From Magnetococcales bacterium HCHbin5 (lineage in GTDB: Bacteria; Pseudomonadota; Magnetococcia; Magnetococcales; Magnetaquicoccaceae), in NCBI GenBank assembly GCA_002753505.1, contig PEAG01000020.1, forward strand, positions 1 to 48,398: a DNA stretch of 48,398 nucleotides, written 5' to 3'. Both the position numbers and the translations under genes were made by a program. The notes beneath the pieces were generated by a model. That model saw only the letters and a list, made by a program, of their open reading frames with translations, did no database searches and was not told where the DNA came from. The number at the start of each line of letters is the position of its first letter. Position 1 is the stretch's first letter. Shown one piece after another: positions 18,401 through 27,458 of the stretch.

Positions 18401-19818
18401 AAGAGGGTGGATGACCATTTGGGATTGTGGATGATCAGGTTGAGCCAGACCCGGATATTGTACAGGTGAGAAGGGTTGCAGATGGGCTGCCAGTCGTTCC
18501 CCACCCCCCGGAACGCGCTGTACTGGAAGCCAAAGCGGACCACCTGGCCCAGAAAGGCCTCCACCAACTGGCTGTTGCCATGCTTGAACACTTCGCTGCC
18601 CAGCACCTCAATGCTTTGCAGGGCGGTACGGGGATATTTGACCACATAGCTCTTGAGAAAGGAGAAGGCCCGCAGCAGCGAAACATGGATCTCCTCGAAG
18701 CTCTGCTCCAGCTCCACCAGATGCACCAGGCTGCGGTTGATCTCCCGCAGGGTCTCCTCGTGGATGAGGGAGAGCCCTTCGGTCTCCATGATGTGAAACA
18801 GAAAACGCAGCTTGCGCTCTTCCACGATCTGCTTGTCACTGGTCGAAGAGTCGCTGGTGATCTCGCCCAGCCGTTCGGCCGCCGTGCGATAGCCCCGCAC
18901 AATATCGGTGAAGGTGGTCAACTCCGCCAGTCGACTCAACAACGCCCGGTCATGGGGCTCACTGGCCAACGCCTCCAGTAGTTCCACGGAGCGGCGCAGG
19001 GCCCGATGTGAAATCTCTTCGCAGGGGTCGGTCCCCAGCACCGCAAACCATTCCGGGTCCGACTGGTGCAACCAGTATTGATAGGTGGCCAACAGGGAGC
19101 GGATGGCCAACATGCAGATGGGGCGGGGGTCGAGCGGGAACGGTGCCCCGCGCTGGACGACGCTCTCACCCTTTTGGATCAGCAGGGTTACGGTCCGGCG
19201 CAACGGATGGTGGGTCTGGGCCAGCAGCAGCAACCGTTCCACCGGCATGGCGGCCAGGGCATGAAACAGTTGATCAAAGGCGGCGGCGTAGCCGGGCAGA
19301 CGGGTCGGCGTCAGCAGGGAGGCCATTTTTTCAATATAGGCGGTCAACCCTTCCAGGGCCGCGTGGGCGTAACTCTCCTGTTGCAGCTCACTGAGTGCCC
19401 CCAGGAACAGGTCACAAAAGAGGGAAAAGCAGTCTGCGCCCCGGCTGTCGGAGGCGAAGCGGGTGGCATTTTTGAGGACAAAGCCCCGCAACTCCGGCAG
19501 CAGGATGCGCCAGTTGCGGAAAGGGTGGTTCCACTCGGTCAGCAGGCGGTCCAGGATTTTCAGAATGCCTGCATCCCGGCCAACCACGGTCCGCAACACC
19601 TCCTGGCGCGGATCAATGGTGATCCGGGCAACCGAGGTTTCCCGCAGATTGGCCCGCAATGCATCGGAATCGGGCTGGCGGTTGCCCTGGTCGGAATAGG
19701 TTCTTTGCAGCATCTGGGACTCGTTCGGATGGAGGATGGGGACAATAATGGAAGGAGCGGCCAATACGGATCCTTTCTTCCTGGGCGATTTCGGGTCATA
19801 CTGGCCGTGGATTTTCAC
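15448..19818 (-). CDS. Giant PPDK-like protein: long N-terminal region + ATP-grasp + phosphohistidine swivel, no PEP barrel
   Basis: Up to 1456 residues from a GTG start at 19818. The last 500 residues match pyruvate phosphate dikinase/PEP synthase. The ATP-grasp nucleotide-binding domain begins near residue 960 (LGNKGFNLVELVGCGIAVPSG; LLLSVRSGALISMPGMM; GSGVLFTGHPHRKLD; EIEFTFDGP), followed by the swivel domain with the phosphohistidine motif GGQTSHAA (His near residue 1392). The C-terminal PEP/pyruvate TIM barrel of true PPDK is absent: the protein ends about 60 residues after the histidine. The first 950 residues show no domain I recognise and look largely helical. It may be a dikinase-like phosphotransferase acting on another substrate. 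The start is uncertain. A TTG near 19764 has a better ribosome binding site (AAGGA). Confidence 0.8.
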   Translation of the reverse strand: MKIHGQYDPKSPRKKGSVLAAPSIIVPILHPNESQMLQRTYSDQGNRQPDSDALRANLRETSVARITIDPRQEVLRTVVGRDAGILKILDRLLTEWNHPFRNWRILLPELRGFVLKNATRFASDSRGADCFSLFCDLFLGALSELQQESYAHAALEGLTAYIEKMASLLTPTRLPGYAAAFDQLFHALAAMPVERLLLLAQTHHPLRRTVTLLIQKGESVVQRGAPFPLDPRPICMLAIRSLLATYQYWLHQSDPEWFAVLGTDPCEEISHRALRRSVELLEALASEPHDRALLSRLAELTTFTDIVRGYRTAAERLGEITSDSSTSDKQIVEERKLRFLFHIMETEGLSLIHEETLREINRSLVHLVELEQSFEEIHVSLLRAFSFLKSYVVKYPRTALQSIEVLGSEVFKHGNSQLVEAFLGQVVRFGFQYSAFRGVGNDWQPICNPSHLYNIRVWLNLIIHNPKWSSTLFSALIINLKLTGVLIRDTDMFQKEITNLLNGDIRPIYNLLKQFARLLPVYYNEIGAEGELREVSTELDEISQRQDRLIHFLRKQCHVESTNRIVDLVQNIFLYWQSGHLALLQEVVSPAILAEVTPSGPWFDGVHQLVQAICSQGEVNEIEDTAQASTNPLNWSNETLQQQIMARTEFPETDRRRVILLIRLYHLLDLKYNLGFLGIRVPLMQAIEHGIPQIAPLLAILEQNVTGYPRLEATLNALEALKEVILTPENFPAREEIFQKRHIAVDIPSVYGCYQELKFDALALSFRLENLAKVDLELLSSRIPETFVTRATFFKVSKYLKVFLRALVLDGIVSRRMENMCEVLDSFLELNQFSFHQYLDIFRNFSEGVKDIIHTYYTTHHRDNLAIIVSMVPAEQLLPRYAALRDGDEVATLERISEAFLRDLIAETFGLQAFDLLITHVRRILLHQQESMEPKLLADIMTYDPAKLFCPLHTPDRRTRNLIHLGNKGFNLVELVGCGIAVPSGVVLSTEYFRCRSVIESYPPAWEDFLVRLRAQVATIEQETGLGFGNPSRPLLLSVRSGALISMPGMMQTIHNVGINEEIVAGLAVESKDGFFAWDNYRRFIQSWSMSLNAPRSVFSDLIWAAKIRHNIKRKRQFTAEQMAELARAYHKAASRLQIVIPLDPWQQLLAAIQQVIVSWHSVKAREYRKIMDIADDWGTAVVLQRMVYGNLHDHAGSGVLFTGHPHRKLDRVLLWGDYTAGNQGEDIVGGLVMTNPISLEQTQYDQRDPATSLEHCYPDIYRKLREVARHLVYEQGWNPQEIEFTFDGPQADNLFVLQSRDMMTAKQGTAIYHRFRDTVALKQNRLARGLGVSGGALCGLAVFNLEQIQRRRGMDAKTPLILIRYDTVPDDIKEISLTEGLLTTRGGQTSHAAIVAARLEKTCVVGCASLTIRQAGGWCEVDGEVIREGDKISMDGNAGLLFKGWHPIQSSVLRG

Positions 19819-19847
19819 TATTTATGGACTCTATTAGAAATAATCCC

Positions 19848-20288
19848 ATGCCTCAGATTCGCGTCTCTGAAACGGTACCCTTCAGCCAAAGCCAAATGTA
19901 TCATTTGGTTGTGGATGTGGAGCGTTATCCTGATTTTTTGCCCTGGTGCGTCAAAAGCCGCGTCATGGAACGTAATGGAAACCAACTTTTAGCGGAACTG
20001 ACCGTTGCATTCAAGGGTATTCGCGAAAGTTTCCAGACGGTGGATGTTCTGACACCGGAACAAAAAGTGGAGGTCAATCTGCGCTCTGGTCCATTTCGCT
20101 ATCTGGCCAGCACCTGGACCTTTACCGCCTTGTCGCCCCAGCAGACACGGATCGACTTTTTTATCGATTTTACCTTCCAGAGCCGGATGAAGGAGATGTT
20201 GTTGGGGCCTGTTTTTACGCAAATCTCCAAGCAGATGGTCTCGGCCTTCTGCAAGCGGGCTGTTGCCATTTTCCCCACCGTCCCCTGA
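19848..20288 (+). CDS. COQ10/RatA-like START domain protein (copy 1)
   Basis: The 146-residue protein is of the polyketide cyclase/SRPBCC (START) fold, related to coenzyme-Q-binding COQ10 and the RatA-type proteins. Diagnostic sequence: VPFSQSQMYHLVVDVERYPDFLPWCVKSRV, of which VERYPDFLPWC is the family signature, then FKGIRESFQTVD, SGPFRYLASTWTF and a C-terminal amphipathic helix. Expected role: binding ubiquinone or another hydrophobic ligand for respiratory function. ATG 19848 gives the standard family start. An in-frame ATG at 19824 is possible. Divergent from the PPDK-like gene, with only a few dozen bases between starts. Followed after 26 bases by a paralogue. Confidence 0.87.
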   Translation: MPQIRVSETVPFSQSQMYHLVVDVERYPDFLPWCVKSRVMERNGNQLLAELTVAFKGIRESFQTVDVLTPEQKVEVNLRSGPFRYLASTWTFTALSPQQTRIDFFIDFTFQSRMKEMLLGPVFTQISKQMVSAFCKRAVAIFPTVP

Positions 20289-20314
20289 CCACCCTCAACG
20301 TATAGCATATTGCC

Positions 20315-20770
20315 ATGTCCCGACACAGTGCCACAACCATTGTTCCGTTCACTCCTGAACAGATGTATCTGCTGGTGATCGATATGGATCGCTATCCCGA
20401 GTTTCTCCCCTGGTGTACCAAAGCACGCAAGTATGAGTGTGAGGAGAGCGGTTTCAAATCGGAGATCACCTTCTCTTTCAAGGGCATCCGGGAGACTTTT
20501 TACACCCTGGATCAGACTGAGCCCGGGCGGAAAATCCACATCACCCTGGCTTCCGGTCCGTTCCGGCATCTGGAGAGCGAATGGCTGTTCACCCCGGTGG
20601 AGGGGGGGACGCGGATCGATTTTTATATTGATTTCAGTTTTAAAAACAAGTTGGTTGACATCACCCTCGGTCCTGTTTTCGGGGAGGCGTCACGGCGCAT
20701 GGTGGAGGCGTTCAAGCATCGGGCGGAGACGCTTTATCGCGATGAGGCGGCGCACTCCCCTTCCGGGTAG
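20315..20770 (+). CDS. COQ10/RatA-like START domain protein (copy 2)
   Basis: The 151-residue paralogue of the preceding gene is aligned along its whole length: VPFTPEQMYLLVIDMDRYPEFLPWCTKAR, with signature DRYPEFLPWC; FSFKGIRETFYTLD; ASGPFRHLESEWLFTP; and RIDFYIDFSFKNKL against RIDFFIDFTFQSRM in copy 1. The two copies clearly come from a tandem duplication, but they have diverged beyond simple identity, so both are probably functional and may bind different ligands. The C-terminal helix differs (EAFKHRAETLYRDEAA). Co-directional with the DsbA-like gene 61 bases downstream. Confidence 0.86.
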   Translation: MSRHSATTIVPFTPEQMYLLVIDMDRYPEFLPWCTKARKYECEESGFKSEITFSFKGIRETFYTLDQTEPGRKIHITLASGPFRHLESEWLFTPVEGGTRIDFYIDFSFKNKLVDITLGPVFGEASRRMVEAFKHRAETLYRDEAAHSPSG

Positions 20771-20831
20771 TCAACCTTGGAAAGCGGGTAACATTCATGG
20801 CAACGTTGGACGACAGGGACAAAAGAAAATA

Positions 20832-21803
20832 ATGCGTACACCTTCGTATATGATCAGTTGGGTATTGGCGGGTGCGGTCTGTTGGCCGCTGGCTGGCTGG
20901 GCTGCTCCGGTGGCCAAGGTGGGGACGTGGGTTTTGGAGCAGGAGGAGTTGGACAAGAGTCTGGCCAGCAAATTTTATGAGCTGCGGGAGGCGCGTCTGC
21001 AGGAGATGATTACCGAGCATTTGCTGACCAAAGAGGCCAAGGCGTCCAACGTGAATGCGTCGGAGTTGTTGGAAAAGGCGGATGCCAACATTGTTCCGCC
21101 CACCAAGGAGGAGGTGGCAAAGTTTATTGCGGCCAACCGCAGTCGTCTGCCCAACGAGGGGGTGGGGGTGGAGGATCAGGTACAAAATTACATGTTGGAC
21201 AAGCGGCGGGAAAATGCCAGGGAGCTTTATTTGCAGGGGTTGTGGGCCAAGCATGGGGTGGAAATTTTTTTGCAGCAGCCCAGGGTATCGGTCACTGTGC
21301 CGTCGGACTTGGCGCGGGGCAAGGTGGATGCGCCCATCACGCTGGTTGAGTTTTCCGATTTTGAGTGTCCCTATTGTCGGCGCGCGCAGCAGAGTTTGAA
21401 AGCGGTGGAGAAGGCGTATGGGGACAAAGTGCGTTTTGTCTTCCGTCATTATCCTTTGCCGTTTCACGAGAAGGCTCCCAAGGCATCGGAGGCGGCCCAG
21501 TGTGCGGCGGATCAGGGCAAGTTTTGGCCTTTCCATGATGCGTTGTTTGCAGACGGGGCCTCTCTGGAGCTGGCGGATTTGAAAAAGCTGGCGGGCAGTT
21601 TGGGGTTGAATCAGGCCACTTTTGATGGTTGTCTGGATGGGGGGCGGCAGGCCGAGCGGGTTGCCAAGGATAGTGCAGAGGGCAAGCAGTTGGGTATCAC
21701 GGGAACCCCCACCTTTTTTGTCAATGGTATCCGTTTGGTGGGTGCGGTGCCGTTGGAAAAGTTCCAATCGGTGATCGATGCCGAGTTGAAGGCGAAAAAA
21801 TAG
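20832..21803 (+). CDS. DsbA-family thiol:disulfide oxidoreductase with SurA-like N-terminal region
   Basis: A 323-residue periplasmic protein. Residues 1-25 are a signal peptide (WVLAGAVCWPLAGWAAP). Residues about 28-150 form a helical region rich in Lys/Glu, reminiscent of the N-terminal chaperone part of SurA/PpiC proteins (LDKSLASKFYELREARLQEM; LLTKEAKASNVNASELLEKA). A thioredoxin-fold DsbA/Thioredoxin_4 domain follows with active site FECPYCRRAQ (Cys-Pro-Tyr-Cys) and the cis-Pro loop GITGTPTFFVNG. It probably forms or isomerises disulfides in exported proteins. ATG 20832 was chosen because it opens the signal peptide. The longer upstream frame overlaps the preceding gene. Confidence 0.88.
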   Translation: MRTPSYMISWVLAGAVCWPLAGWAAPVAKVGTWVLEQEELDKSLASKFYELREARLQEMITEHLLTKEAKASNVNASELLEKADANIVPPTKEEVAKFIAANRSRLPNEGVGVEDQVQNYMLDKRRENARELYLQGLWAKHGVEIFLQQPRVSVTVPSDLARGKVDAPITLVEFSDFECPYCRRAQQSLKAVEKAYGDKVRFVFRHYPLPFHEKAPKASEAAQCAADQGKFWPFHDALFADGASLELADLKKLAGSLGLNQATFDGCLDGGRQAERVAKDSAEGKQLGITGTPTFFVNGIRLVGAVPLEKFQSVIDAELKAKK

Positions 21804-21824
21804 TCGCCGCATAGTCCCAAGTGA

Positions 21825-22498
21825 GCAGGGGTCCGGGGACCGTCACGCTCCCCGGTGGGGTGCAGGGGCAAAGCCCCTGCATGCTTTTGAACGATTGCAG
21901 GGGTCCGGGGAGCGTCACGCTCCCCGGTGGGGTGCAGGGGCAAAGCCCCTGCATGAACGGCGCGTTTTCCCAAAGCACATTTTCGCAGAAAATGTGCGCA
22001 ACGCGCCCAAAACCTGCCCCGCAGGGGCAGACTCCTGGAGGGCGGCAGCCCGACGCGCACGGTTATGTTACGGAAAATGTTTGGATAAGAAAGCAGAAGG
22101 TTCGGACCTTCTGCTGGAGGGCGGCAGCCCGACGCGCACGGTTATGTTACGGAAAATGTTTGGATAAGAAAGCAGAAGGTTCGGACCTTCTGCTTTTTGT
22201 TTGACACAGGGCCAGGAACGGTTTTGCCGTCAGGCGTTTCAGGGAAGCCTCGTCCTCCTTCCAGGCTTTTTGTTTGACACAGGGCCAGGAACGGTTTTTC
22301 CCCCAAGCCATACCCAATTTGGCCAGCGTTCAGTCGGGCTGCCGCCCTCCAGGAGTGCCCCTGCGGGGCGTTTTGGGCGCGCTGCGCCCATTTGCTGCGC
22401 AAATGGGCTTACGAGAAAGCGCGCCCGTTACATGCAGGGGCTTTGCCCCTGCACCCCACTGGGGACCGTGACGGTCCCCAGGCCCCTGCAATAGTTTG
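21825..22498. repeat. Mosaic palindromic repeat with duplicated terminus and duplicated core
   Basis: Located between the convergent DsbA-like and sensor-kinase genes. The outer left terminus is present twice (21825 and about 21896). The first copy has one uncompensated stem mismatch (GGGGACCGT opposite ACGCTCCCC). The core is duplicated in two ways: CTGGAGGGCGGCAGCCC recurs at 22035 and 22114 (79-base period), and TTTTTGTTTGACACAGGG occurs twice near 22193 and 22267. The left third hairpin is GCACATTTTC/GAAAATGTGC (21975-21997). The right is GCCCATTTGC/GCAAATGGGC (22386-22408). Confidence 0.92.
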
Positions 22499-22525
22499 AA
22501 AAGATTAAAACATGCAGGGGCATCG

Positions 22526-25500
22526 TCATCCACCATCCTGGGCAAGCCACTCCAGCAATACCCCGCGAACAGACTCAAATACCCCCCGCACCCGCACCAA
22601 CCGCTGCGCAACCAACACCCAATCCTGCCGCTGCACCGCCTCATCCAACCGCCGACTCTCCCGCTGTGATTCTGGAAACAGAATGTGAATCACCGAACCA
22701 CGCAACTGATGACAGGTAGCCCGCACCGCATCATGCTGACCAGCCCGCAAATCCTGCTCCAACCGATCCAACGCCACCGGCCACTGCTCCAAAATACCCT
22801 GCGCCAACTGCTTGCCATCCGCCTCCTCGAACCCGGCAATCTGCAAGGCCTTCAGCAAAGAGGGCAAAGAAGAGGAAAAAAGCGGCATCTCCTGGACCCC
22901 CGGGGAGAGCGAAGAGAGGGCAGCATCCGCCGGGGCAATCGCAAGATGCCGCTCCAACACCTGCCGAAACCCCTCCAACGCAACCGGCTTGCTCAAAAAA
23001 TCGTTCATCCCGGCCACGATGAAAGCCTGCTGATTGGCATGGGTCACATCGGCGGAAAAGGCTACAATGGGCACCGGCGGACGGTTCTGCTGCTTCTCCC
23101 AGGCCCGAATCAACCGGGTCGCCTGATAACCATCCATAACCGGCATCTGACAATCCATGAAAACAAGATCATAGGATTTCTCCTTGAACCGCTCATACGC
23201 CTCCACCCCATTGCTAGCCGTCACACACCGACTGCGCTTGCACCCCAACTTGCTCAACATGCCCACCGTAACCATCAGGTTGGCACGCTGATCATCCACA
23301 ATCAACAGGTTTGCCTTGCGACAACTCGCGGAGGAAAAACGGGCCACAGCCAGCTCCTGCGGCGGCGGTCGCCCGCTATCCAGATGGAGCAAAGCATGCA
23401 AGGTTTCATGCAACTGATCCACGGTAAACGGCTTTTTCAGGCATAACGCATCACCCGGCAGATCGATCATTTTCCCCAGATCCTGCTCCAGACGATCAAT
23501 GAGCAAGATGAAACAGAGACCCCGCACCACACCGGACCCCGCATTCAACAATGCGGCAAGCGACCGGCTCCCCGCACATTGATTGACAATCACCACCTGA
23601 TAGGGCTTGCCCCGCCTGGTCGCCACCTCCAACTCCACAATGGCCGTGTCCAGCGCGCCAACATCGGCATAATCGACCCCCCAGGCATGCAGGGCATTTT
23701 GCAAAAAGGCCAACTGCAACCCATGGCTGCCCACAATCAGCAACCGCAAACCGCTCAACAGCGTTGTCGGCGCATCCTCGGGCGGCAGCGTCTGCCGCAA
23801 CAGCGTCGCCGTGAAATAAAATGCCGTGCCGGAAGCCGAAAACGGGTTGTCATCGACGCCGATGCTGCCCCGCATCAAATGGACCAACCGTTGCGAAATC
23901 GCCAACCCCAAACCGGTTCCCCCATACTGGCGGGTGGTGGAGACATTGGCCTGCACAAACCGTTCAAAAATATGCTCCCGCTCAGCAGGGGGAATGCCAA
24001 TACCGGTATCCCGCACTTCAAACAAAAATTCCATCTCCTCGCCGGTCCGCCCCACCAATCCACCGTGAAACTCCACATGCCCCCCCTGCGGGGTAAATTT
24101 GATCGCATTGCCGATCAGATTGGTAAATATCTGGCCCAAACGGTTGGGATCACCCCGCACGGCAACCGGCAACTCCTGCGGATAGAAACAGGTCAGCTCC
24201 ACCTGTTTGGCCTGCGCCAGCGGTGACATGTTGAAAGCCGTGGTATCCAACAGCGTACGCAAATTGAACGGCACGGTATCCAGCGTCAACTGGTTGGCCT
24301 CTATTTTGGAGTAGTCCAAAATATCGTTGATCAGATAGAGCAACATTTTACCCGACCCCATCGCCAGCTTGACCTGCTCCTGCTGGGATGCGTTCAGGCC
24401 GGAGAGCTGAAGCAGCTCCAACATTCCCAACACCACATTGAGTGGGGTGCGGATTTCGTGGCTCATGGTGGCCAAAAAATCGCTCTTGGCCTGGTTGGCG
24501 GCATCGGCCTTCTGTTTGGCCTCCTGCAACGCCTGTTCCGCCAGCACCCGCGCCGTCACATCCTGCTTGACCGCAATAAAATGGCTGATCTGCCCCGTCT
24601 CATCCCGCACCGGGGTAATGGTGGCCTCCTCATGCACCAGCTTGCCATCCTTGCACCGATTGATGAATACCCCCTGCCACACCCGACCGGAGAGAATGGT
24701 CTGCCACAGGTTTTGATAAAAGTCCTTGTCCTGCAAATCGGATTTGAGAATGCGGGGGGTCCGCCCGGCCGCCTCCTCCAGGCTGTAGCCGGAACTGAGG
24801 GTAAAGGCCGGATTGGCCCACTGGATGACCCCCTCCCGGTCCGTAATGACGATGGTGTTGGCAGCCGCACGCACGGCGGTATCGTGCAGCAGGAGACTCT
24901 GCTGCACCTTTTTCTGTTGGGTAATGTCGCGCATGAAGGCGACAAACAGCGGCTGCTCCTCCTCGATATATTGCAGGTTGATGCTGACATCATAGCGGCT
25001 GCCATCCTGACGCCGATAAACGGCTTCAAACAGCACAAACGGTTGGGTCCGATCCAGCAGGGGTTGCAGCAATCGACTCCACCGGGATCGGGAACACTCC
25101 GGCATCAGATCCAGCGGAGTCATCCGGCTCAGCTCCTCTGCCGAGTAGCGCAGATTGTCGCGACAGCTCTCATTGACCATGGTCAGACGCCAGGAGGTGG
25201 CGTCAAACAGATAGATTTCGTTGACGGAACATTCGACGATCCGTGCCAACCGGGCGTTGCGCCTTTCAAATACCCGGCGGTGCGCCTCTTTGCGATCCAA
25301 CACCCACCAGGCCACCAACCCCAACAGCAGCACAAAACCGGCAAGCCCCAAGCCAACGGTAAGATAGTGCTGCTCCTGCCGGGCAATCTCCCGTTTGATT
25401 GCCTGCCGCACGGACTCGGCCAGATCGATAAACTGGTTATAGAGCGCGTTAAAGTCGTTGTCTGCCGTGCTGCCCACCCTCTCCTGGCGCGCCAGCCGCT

Positions 25501-25909
25501 CCACCGCCAGCCGCTCCAGCGCATCCAGTTTGCCAACCATCTGCTCCAAGAGCAGACGGGTGGCCGGGTCGGTCAATGGCAAATAGCTGCCATCCTCATT
25601 GGTTCCACCCTGCAGCATGGCCTGCAGATGCCAGCGGGTGTCGTTCAGATATTGCCAAACGCCTTGTTTGGAAACGGAGGCAGAGCCCTGGATCAACTCT
25701 TCCAGGTTCAGGTGGAAAGCGGTCAGTTGGAATTTGATGTCGACGCTGGCATGGGCCAGCGGGGCGGTAACGCGGGAGAGCCTGTCACCGATATACCAAT
25801 GCAGCCAGAGGGTAGCCAACACGGCTGTCGTCAGCAACAAAACCCACAACAGATGGGCTCTCTGGTATCGGGACCGGCCACTGGTTACCGGGTGATCAGC
25901 ACTCTCCAT
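22526..25909 (-). CDS. Hybrid sensor histidine kinase (2 TM, 2 PAS, HisKA, HATPase, degenerate REC, REC, HPt)
   Basis: The 1127-residue inner-membrane phosphorelay kinase has TM helices at about 18-41 and 190-212, enclosing a helical periplasmic domain. Two PAS domains follow (about 222-345 with [15 protein letters not shown], and 350-465 with [20 protein letters not shown]). The dimerisation/phosphoacceptor helix has SHEIRTPLN (His484), and the ATPase boxes are [20 protein letters not shown] and [10 protein letters not shown] first receiver-like domain lacks the phosphoacceptor Asp (VVIVNQCAG). The second is complete with Asp919 in [14 protein letters not shown]-terminal HPt has CHQLRGS with His1067. 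Output regulator is unknown. The ribosome binding site GGGGAAG precedes ATG 25909. Confidence 0.93.
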   Translation of the reverse strand: MESADHPVTSGRSRYQRAHLLWVLLLTTAVLATLWLHWYIGDRLSRVTAPLAHASVDIKFQLTAFHLNLEELIQGSASVSKQGVWQYLNDTRWHLQAMLQGGTNEDGSYLPLTDPATRLLLEQMVGKLDALERLAVERLARQERVGSTADNDFNALYNQFIDLAESVRQAIKREIARQEQHYLTVGLGLAGFVLLLGLVAWWVLDRKEAHRRVFERRNARLARIVECSVNEIYLFDATSWRLTMVNESCRDNLRYSAEELSRMTPLDLMPECSRSRWSRLLQPLLDRTQPFVLFEAVYRRQDGSRYDVSINLQYIEEEQPLFVAFMRDITQQKKVQQSLLLHDTAVRAAANTIVITDREGVIQWANPAFTLSSGYSLEEAAGRTPRILKSDLQDKDFYQNLWQTILSGRVWQGVFINRCKDGKLVHEEATITPVRDETGQISHFIAVKQDVTARVLAEQALQEAKQKADAANQAKSDFLATMSHEIRTPLNVVLGMLELLQLSGLNASQQEQVKLAMGSGKMLLYLINDILDYSKIEANQLTLDTVPFNLRTLLDTTAFNMSPLAQAKQVELTCFYPQELPVAVRGDPNRLGQIFTNLIGNAIKFTPQGGHVEFHGGLVGRTGEEMEFLFEVRDTGIGIPPAEREHIFERFVQANVSTTRQYGGTGLGLAISQRLVHLMRGSIGVDDNPFSASGTAFYFTATLLRQTLPPEDAPTTLLSGLRLLIVGSHGLQLAFLQNALHAWGVDYADVGALDTAIVELEVATRRGKPYQVVIVNQCAGSRSLAALLNAGSGVVRGLCFILLIDRLEQDLGKMIDLPGDALCLKKPFTVDQLHETLHALLHLDSGRPPPQELAVARFSSASCRKANLLIVDDQRANLMVTVGMLSKLGCKRSRCVTASNGVEAYERFKEKSYDLVFMDCQMPVMDGYQATRLIRAWEKQQNRPPVPIVAFSADVTHANQQAFIVAGMNDFLSKPVALEGFRQVLERHLAIAPADAALSSLSPGVQEMPLFSSSLPSLLKALQIAGFEEADGKQLAQGILEQWPVALDRLEQDLRAGQHDAVRATCHQLRGSVIHILFPESQRESRRLDEAVQRQDWVLVAQRLVRVRGVFESVRGVLLEWLAQDGG

Positions 25910-25990
25910 CGTTCGCTTCCCCGGAGCATGGTGGATGAGGTAGTCACGGTTGTCGGTCTTCGCACAGACCGGTCCAGCTATTCAAGCATG

Positions 25991-26392
25991 CTAATCCACA
26001 ATGGTCAATGCTTGCAGCGTGGCCTGACCGTCGCGGATTCGGTAGCCGTTCATCTCCAATCGACCCTGGGTTTGCAGTGAGATGATCAGGTAGAGGGCGT
26101 CGGGATAATAGGCCTGTTGCAGGTCGGTCGGGGAGGGGGTGGTATCTCCCTGGGGATGGCTGTGGTAGATGGCCAGCAGTTGTTGGCCCTCCGTGCGCAA
26201 CTGGCGCAACAGGGCAATCAGTTCGGTGGAGTCTGCCAAAAAGCGGCGGCCATCCTGCCATTGATTGGTCAACGGGTGCCAGCCGGTAATGGTCTGGCCC
26301 TGGCCGCTCAGCACGCCCACGCATTCGGCCGGCAGGCTCCGTTGGGCATGGCTCAACATACGATTCAACACGGGGCGGGGAATATGCCACAT
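25991..26392 (-). CDS. JAMM/MPN-domain metalloprotease-like protein (Mov34 family)
   Basis: The 133-residue protein carries a complete JAMM zinc site: the upstream Glu in [11 protein letters not shown] and the H-S-H-P-x7-S-x2-D motif in [16 protein letters not shown]. Bacterial members remove C-terminal extensions from ubiquitin-like sulfur-carrier proteins or act in siderophore or cysteine pathways. No sulfur-carrier gene is adjacent. ATG 26392 was chosen because GGAGAG lies about seven bases upstream and it opens directly into the domain. A longer frame to 26443 exists. Divergent from the WGR gene, with 144 bases between. Confidence 0.88.
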   Translation of the reverse strand: MWHIPRPVLNRMLSHAQRSLPAECVGVLSGQGQTITGWHPLTNQWQDGRRFLADSTELIALLRQLRTEGQQLLAIYHSHPQGDTTPSPTDLQQAYYPDALYLIISLQTQGRLEMNGYRIRDGQATLQALTIVD

Positions 26393-26536
26393 ATGGGGCT
26401 CTCCAAACGGTTCCTGGTTGCGCTTTTGGTCACCATCAGGCACATTGATAGGCGGACAGGATCCATTGTATCAAGGGGCGTGTTGTCGTCAACGGCACAT
26501 GCGGGATCCATGACAATTCTTTGTGCCCACACATCC

Positions 26537-26833
26537 ATGAAGGCTTACCTGCAAAGATTGAACCCCACCAACGGCCTGATCTGGTATTATGCCATCCAGA
26601 TTCAGCGCGATCTGTTGGGGGAGTGGCTGGTGATTCGGGAGTGGGGGCGGAGTGGTTCCCCTGGTACGGTACGGCAGCTCCCTTTTGACAGCCATCCGGC
26701 GGCGGCGGCCAACATGGCCGCCCTGGTGGAGGAGCTTACCGCCAGGGGCTATCAAGTGGTCATGCGCGAAGGGTTGAGTCCCGCGTTGGCCGCCTATCTG
26801 GAAGGAGAGCATGGGAATGACACCGATTCATGA
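26537..26833 (+). CDS. Small stand-alone WGR domain protein
   Basis: The 98-residue protein consists almost entirely of one WGR domain: [20 protein letters not shown], then [20 protein letters not shown] and a helix [17 protein letters not shown] domains bind nucleic acid in eukaryotic PARPs. In bacteria they occur as short single-domain proteins or in MolR-like fusions, with poorly known function. ATG 26537 is likely, and an alternative at 26509 would add about nine residues. Its 3' end overlaps the next gene by 17 bases, so the two are probably translated together. Partner and role are unknown. Confidence 0.78.
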   Translation: MKAYLQRLNPTNGLIWYYAIQIQRDLLGEWLVIREWGRSGSPGTVRQLPFDSHPAAAANMAALVEELTARGYQVVMREGLSPALAAYLEGEHGNDTDS

Positions 26834-27458
26834 AATTATCGAGACGGGTGCGTTGCAGGTCAACTGTCAACTGTTGGGTAGCCAGGAGCAGGGGGAGGCG
26901 ATCCTGATCGATCCGGGTGGTGATGCGGAGCGGTTGTTGAAGCTTCTTGCCCGTTTGCAGTTGCGTTTGACGCACATTATCAACACCCATGGCCATTTTG
27001 ATCATATTGGCGCGGTGGCGGCGTTGCAGGAGCGGACGGGGGCTCTCTTTTGGATTCACGAGGCGGATCGTTTTCTGGTGGAGTCCGCAGCCGACCATGC
27101 CGGCTCCTGGGGGTTGCCGTTCGGTGCCATTCCCCGCATCGATCGGACCATTCAGGACCAGGAAACGTTGATGGTGGCGGGTCTGCAGTTGGAGGTGATC
27201 GGCACGCCCGGGCATACGCCGGGGGGGGTTTGTCTCCGTTGGGAGGAGGGGATTGCGGTCGGGGACACCTTGTTTGCCGGTTCTGTCGGGCGGACGGATC
27301 TGCCGGGGGGCAACACCGGGCAGTTGATGGCCTCCATTCGCGATCGTTTATTGCCGTTGGGAGATGCGTTGGTTTGCCATCCGGGTCATGGGCCCAGCAC
27401 CACCATTGGTCGGGAGCGGCGCACCAACCCCTATATACGACAGGGGTTTGATTTTTAG
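26817..27458 (+). CDS. MBL-fold hydrolase, glyoxalase II/persulfide dioxygenase-like
   Basis: A 213-residue cytosolic metallo-hydrolase with the glyoxalase-II-type binuclear metal signature THGHFDH (residues about 55-61), [26 protein letters not shown] and the final [10 protein letters not shown]. The C-terminal substrate-binding helical domain of classical glyoxalase II is missing, as in the short YcbL-type hydrolases. Of the two nearby ATGs, 26817 has AAGGAG at proper spacing (nine bases), while for 26811 it would be too close. Overlaps the WGR gene upstream. The 3' end overlaps the convergent glycosyltransferase gene by four bases. Confidence 0.9.
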   Translation: MTPIHEIIETGALQVNCQLLGSQEQGEAILIDPGGDAERLLKLLARLQLRLTHIINTHGHFDHIGAVAALQERTGALFWIHEADRFLVESAADHAGSWGLPFGAIPRIDRTIQDQETLMVAGLQLEVIGTPGHTPGGVCLRWEEGIAVGDTLFAGSVGRTDLPGGNTGQLMASIRDRLLPLGDALVCHPGHGPSTTIGRERRTNPYIRQGFDF

